39,599 nt of DNA from Ichthyophonus hoferi (taxonomy: Eukaryota > Opisthokonta > Ichthyosporea > Ichthyophonida > Ichthyophonidae). Of the stretch, positions 34,575-39,599 are shown piece by piece (position 1 is the first letter of the stretch; every line of letters begins with the position of its first letter). A program made the position numbers and the translations under genes. The notes beneath the pieces are model-generated. The model had not been told where the DNA came from, ran no database searches, and was given only the letters and a program-made list of their open reading frames with translations. The stretch covers positions 43,226-82,824 of the forward strand of contig NAOQ01000152.1 of NCBI GenBank assembly GCA_002751075.1, read 5' to 3'.

Positions 34575-35310
34575 GAGATGGTTAACTCCGAATGAATACG
34601 TGATTATAATTGATTTGTCGATACGTAGTTTGGATGCAGTGAATTAGCTAATGAGCCATGTAAGGCAACACCACGGATATTTTTAACTGTCCCATTTAGG
34701 CTATTAAACTAGGCAATATGTTAACCAAAGGTTGGCACTGGCAGGGAAATGAAGTATAAATGGAACACTAGTAAAAATACACCCGCTCACACATACGCGG
34801 TATCAATTACAAAACACGAGCTTCTTGTAAACGCACACTAAAAATACTTTGCGTTTAAGTATATATGTAATAAACACATTGTTATTGTAAAGCCTAATCC
34901 ACCACTGACTCTCGTTGTATATGATAATAAGTGTCCAAATTACTTGCTCGTTCAGAACTCAGAAAACTGTTTTGCTAACATTAAATAGCAACTATGTTAT
35001 TAATTACATTGCAATGTATCACCCCTTACTGATCGATCTCATTGTACAATTATCACATTCGCACTCAAACGCATCAAAGCATCTATTCCCTCTGAATTAG
35101 AACAGTGATATAATTACTACAGCTAGTAAGCTAGAGAATTGATATATGAGCCTTCTATAGAACTTTTATGACAATAACTGACCCTTAAAGACAGATATGA
35201 TAAAGTGACTCATACTCACACTGGTCCAGCAATGTTAACCACTACCAGTTATACAATTGGAGATCCCGACAGCTGTAAAAAAGTCAATAGAATTGCCACA
35301 GTTTTGGATA
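34575..35310 (+). repeat. R1 dispersed repeat, copy f
   Basis: This copy follows 20,095-20,870 in order: GATTTGTCGATACGTA (shared with 15,845), GCTCACACATACGCGG, CTTCTTGTAAACGCAC, CCTAATCCACCACTGA, AAACGCATCAAAGCATCTAT, AATTACTACAGC, CTTAAAGACAGAT. It ends with ACAATTGGAGATCCCGAC, which is the reverse complement of the R1 terminal block elsewhere. Confidence 0.6.
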
Positions 35311-36249
35311 TATAAATTACCCATTTGAAATAGACAGGGAAAAAGAGAGTTGCTAATTTCTGAAGTAATTTAAAATTTGTTAACTAGAATCAATTATGTG
35401 TATTATAGGTAATAAATACTATCAAGGTTGAGGAAACCCCCATTATTGGAATGTATGTTTCAACTATGCTAGGCATGCTAGTATGCATATATATTTATAT
35501 ATGTGCATAAAAGACAATTCTAGCTCTTATTGGTATGAAGCCCCTATTGCATAATGGGTTAATTAATAAGATAGTCATAATGTAGTATATGTAGTATATT
35601 ATAATGCTGTTTGTTATGAATAATATTTTTCACCCAAATCGTAAGTGTATGGTTACGATTGCATATTGTTGCAGGTAAATCCAATAATAAAAGCCAGTCA
35701 TGGCTTATGTTAGTACCATGCTCTTATTATATAATGAGTCATCTAAGATGATATTAGTGATGTAATAAATTAATCTTGCCATGATTGTTCAAATTGCAAA
35801 AGGTCAATTCCAAATCTAATAGCTCTTGCAATCGATTAATACTAGAGTCAATTACCATGAATCAAGAAGCTGATGGCACTTAATCAGCAATCAATTAGAG
35901 AAGTGCTGATGAAAACCTTCATTGATGAGGGAATATGTCATAAGATATATCTGAACAAAATAAGATTTTTAATTCCTCAAAAATTATTCAAATTAATTAC
36001 TAGATTGATTATATGTCCACTTTCACAAACTAATAGATCTTTGTGAATTTGCCATTGATACAGAATAACCACCATTATTTTTAATATCATCTACCTAGTT
36101 ATTTGTATATTAGCACACTATACTCCTGTCTACTGCAACTTGACATTTTCATACCCATCCATTTTCCGCATATATACTATAAGAAGGTTATTCTTTTATA
36201 CATACATTCATTATGATTAAAAAATACTATAACCAAGTAGTAAATCTAT
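35311..36249. other. AT-rich spacer, nothing recognised
   Basis: No gene or repeat shared with the rest of the window was recognised. Confidence 0.35.
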
Positions 36250-36970
36250 TGTGACAACATTTAATCTTGTAGATAACACCAAAAGCAAAACAGGTTGGGA
36301 AGTATAATCACTAATATTGGTATCGGAATTTGTTCAAATGATCCACAGAAGTAGCTCAAAAGTGTCGGAAATAAGTAGAGACAGGAGCATCCCTGTGACC
36401 TATATCCGTTTAAAGAAGAAGTAATACTGAATTCAAGGTACGTTTTAACGCATTTCTCTGCATACACAGAGCACAGATAAACTAAGACATATTTTATTGG
36501 AAATTGGATCTGACCCAAATAAACAAATTAATTATGGTAGAGTGATTCATAGGGTCAAAGCTTGCTAACTTGTATGAGGTAAATTTATTAAATCATATTT
36601 AGTCTGCTTAACTGCAGCTGTGGGTTCCTGTGCTCAAAGAGTAGATTTTTAAGGGCGTGTGACAGGGTCCATTCAGTAATAAAGCTTTCACCCAAAGGTG
36701 CACAAGCAGTAAATAAGGGCAAATGTTGGTGTCAAAGCATATCAGGAGAGTTATTAGAAGTTGGAACAGGGATAATCATGAGATTATGAGTGACTACAGC
36801 TAATTTAATAGCATATTCCCAGAAGTAATAGGGAATGTTGAAAGCATCTATTGCACCATTGGCCATGGTGATGATATGATAATTCGTGTATTCAGTCAAA
36901 CTAGTTGACTGGGGTGCATAGGGGAGAGTTGTTCAGTGCTCAATTTCCCAGGAGATTAACTGCTAGAGGA
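36250..36970 (-). mobile_element. Copia-like integrase-region remnant (fossil)
   Basis: On the minus strand the stretch around 36,740-36,890 reads IDAFNIPYYFWEYAIKLAVV, resembling the end of the integrase core of Ty1/copia polyproteins, where W, E and A recur at this spacing. The sequence on toward 36,250 is less AT-rich and may be a continuation of the same polyprotein. It is badly broken, with many breaks, and looks old. It has the opposite orientation to the remnant at 37,190-39,599, so they are probably separate insertions. Confidence 0.4.
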
Positions 36971-37189
36971 ATGGAATGAGTGTCTATTCAATGCTTTGAT
37001 CAATGTAGAGTGTATTTAACTTTATTAGTATACTTTATGAAATCAGGATTTGGATTAAGTCTATGTATTCTGGCTATATAGTAGTTGGATTGTGTCAGTC
37101 TAGATTGATCTCATCATTGTTTCACATGTATAAACACCTTTCCCAATAGGAACTTAATGAGATTGTTGTGGAACATGTTCTTAGGAACA

Positions 37190-37610
37190 AGTTGTCCAAT
37201 GACTATTTATGGATTATTTAAGATGTTATGTATTGCATGTGTTATTACAAAAATAGACTAGCTACTACACTAAGAATTCTTTATGAATCTATATATCACA
37301 TGTGCCTCATCATCACTGTGTGTGTAATTTAAAACCAATGCCCAATACTACTAAAATTCATAGTAAAATTACGTCCTAAACTGCTTTAGACATCTGGCTT
37401 TAATCAATTACAATTAGTGACATTATTGAATTAAATAATTAGCATTGATCAATGTATAACACTTAATTACCAATCAAAATCTCATTCTAAACGCTTCTTA
37501 ACATTTAGAGATTTAATACTATATAAAAAATAAGTATTTGTATACAAGGCATCATGAAGGTTTCGGCAAAATACTTGCAGGGGCTAAAATACTTCAACAC
37601 CATTTCAATC
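37190..37610 (+). mobile_element. Old LTR-like block (copy 2)
   Basis: This block aligns along most of its length with 1-400, including TATATATCACA, TTATTGAATTAA, CTTAATTACCAAT, CTCATTCTAAACGCTT, ACATTTAGAG and ACTATATAAA. It lies upstream of copia-like coding remnants on the same strand, as a 5' LTR would. Confidence 0.5.
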
Positions 37611-39599
37611 AAATAAATATTGTCTAAAGAATTTAAATAAAAACAACTAACAAATCTAGGATACATTTATATGGATTGAACTTACATTCCATATATAACT
37701 AGAATTGCCAACAGGGACAGAGCTGCATTTGTTTTTCAACTCTACAGAAAGTACAAATATAAGAACCCACGCATATTTAGACTTCAAGTTTAACAGTATC
37801 ATCAACTACCCAATAAAGGCAATGAACTTAGAGATAAATAAGATCCAAACCTCTAATAAGGAATTGGTCTTCACATTTTACTTATCAGGTGTTAATAGAA
37901 GACCAAATCTAAATCTCAATAGGGTTATGGAACCTTCTCACGTACTTCTTCTACTTCTACCTGCACTCCATCTTTAACCCAAACACCCACACATATATCA
38001 TCAACTTAAATATATAAAAAAAAAAAGCCAATTATAGCACCTTTCCATTCCACAGAGGAATATTTCCACACATAAAACAATTCTATTATTCTAAAATTAC
38101 CTTTACCACTCATAGAACAACCAACTTTAATTTTATCATTTGAAGATCCAAACGTTTTACCCAACCTACCTTCATTCTCATTACTTCTAGTTTAGACAGC
38201 TCTCACGCAACTGAGAGCTACTGTATTTCTACCAATACAAATGTTTGAACCAACTCGATTTAACTGCTTTACCAACTCCCACAACCTTATTCAAACTTAA
38301 ACCAACATGCCAAATCTTTAATCTCTTACATTAATTACAGACACAACCATATCTGACATCAATGGTAAGCAAATGATGCCTTCATGAAAGCCCTAAAATA
38401 ACAGTATGATACCTTTGCTGCCCTTCCTCAAAAATGCACAATTTTAACACCAACTTTTCACAAGACTTTACATCCTTTACCCCAAAGTTACCCAAAGCAT
38501 AAGTAACCTTAACCTTAGAGTGAAAGCTTTAGGGAAACAAACATCTCACGGAATCCGGTTCCACAGGGTTCATTTATCAACGGGTCACAGACCCCTCTTT
38601 CCTCTAACAGAAACGATAAACATGTGCTGCCACTTACTCAGGCAAAATTCAGTACCACTTACTCATGATAGTACAATAAAGCGCATTAACATGTCTCACA
38701 CTATGCTAAATATAGCAAGTGACCCCTGTAAATCTTATCCTTCTTCACATAAAGCGCCCCAGCAGGCGGAGGATATAATACAACCAACAAAATCATACAC
38801 AAAATTATTTTGGCGGGAATGTACGATAAAAACATTACTTCCTGTGACGTCCTTACTAATAACGCTTCACCAAATATTTTTGATACACGAATTATCACGA
38901 TATTTCTTAATTTTGATAGATATTCAAATCAATTTAAAACTGATAACAATTCAAACAGTGGCGATAAAATCTCCCTCTGTAAAATCAGTCTAACATGTGA
39001 TGATTCAATTGGTAACCGGGTTTCTTTTTGTATTCAACGAAACAAGGAATTATTCCATTCACTCCCCTCTGTCCCACATGCTTTTGAGGTACACATTCCC
39101 CTCCATTCATGTAACGTCAGTATTAATACTAGGGTAAATCTATTCAACCCAACAGCCTTACTGGCAGTATATAATATGCGTGCATATATTGCAACGCGAC
39201 ACACTCCTGTCGATATAATACTTTATTCAGGGGCTGCAAAATCTATGTACAGTGACCGCAAATTATTTACCAACTACGAGAGACTAGATCTCCAAGCATT
39301 AGCATACTCTGCTAGTAAAGGCTTGATCTTAAGACAAGCCGACTTCTCTTCAGCATACTTAGACGTGGAAATGGAAGAAAACCTCTATTTAAGACAAGTA
39401 GAGGGAGTTGAGGACGATATGAAACCTTTCTACGTTCTCAAACTACTGAAATCAGTTTATGGTGCCAAACAGCGTGGTCAAAACTAGTGGAAGAAACTAG
39501 AAGGTAGCCTTAAGAAGTTAGGATTATCACCTTCTCCTTATGATTCATGTTTATACACAAGGTTCATGAAAGACACCACTCTCATGTGTTTGGTTTGTA
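37611..39599 (+). mobile_element. Ty1/copia-like retrotransposon remnant, to window edge
   Basis: Recognisable parts in order are a protease-like motif near 39,205-39,275 (around SGAAKSMYSDRKLF) and a reverse transcriptase block at about 39,290-39,599 (LRQADFSSAYLDVEMEENLY, LLKSVYGAKQ), typical of Ty1/copia. The region from 37,700 to about 38,800 is probably internal element sequence but matches no domain I can name. The element is broken, with several breaks, and continues past the window. With the LTR-like block at 37,190-37,610 it forms the 5' part of a fossil insertion. Confidence 0.7.

Noticed and set aside
1-39599. CRISPR arrays, operons, bacterial promoters or phage modules
   Set aside because: The genes are spliced eukaryotic genes, and no regularly spaced short repeats with unique spacers were seen.

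Overview
The window is AT-rich eukaryotic DNA (roughly 70% A+T) with genes split by short and medium introns. The gene set (a CAP/CRISP-like secreted protein, a metazoan-type receptor tyrosine kinase, PAM16, and the PP2A scaffold subunit) points to an animal. A sponge or another early-branching lineage is my best guess, but this is an inference from gene style and not a placement.

Layout. 1-2,830: old LTR-like sequence and fragments of a dispersed repeat family (called R1 here), then a copy of a second dispersed repeat (R2). 3,362-5,939, minus strand: a complete five-exon PAM16/Magmas gene for mitochondrial protein import, followed upstream by AT- and CT-rich spacer and another R2 copy. 7,995-10,723, minus strand: a five-exon secreted CAP-domain protein with a cysteine-rich hinge and a long Pro/Thr/Lys tail. 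12,880-14,330: a large R1 copy. 15,250-19,006, plus strand: a receptor-tyrosine-kinase-like gene in decay, carrying an R1 insertion and, in one intron, an assembly gap flanked by identical 161-bp repeats. 20,095-23,710: R1, a fossil LTR element (LTR-like block plus gag-like remnant), and R2. 24,744-32,899, minus strand: the gene for the PP2A 65-kDa scaffold (A) subunit. Thirteen exons were reconstructed with consistent phases, and a weak fourteenth is proposed. 34,575-35,310: R1. 36,250-39,599: fossil Ty1/copia-like pieces.

The genes do not form an obvious functional unit; each is an independent eukaryotic locus. Two points about the PP2A gene stand out. Its last HEAT repeat holds a 137-residue charged, Asn-rich stretch where human has about 11 residues. 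Its introns also contain decayed copies of neighbouring exon edges (exons 2, 4, 12 and 13), displaced by about 110-160 bp, as if small tandem duplications across splice sites keep arising and fading. Exons were called by reading translations against remembered family sequences and checking GT/AG sites and phase by hand. No alignment or database search was run.
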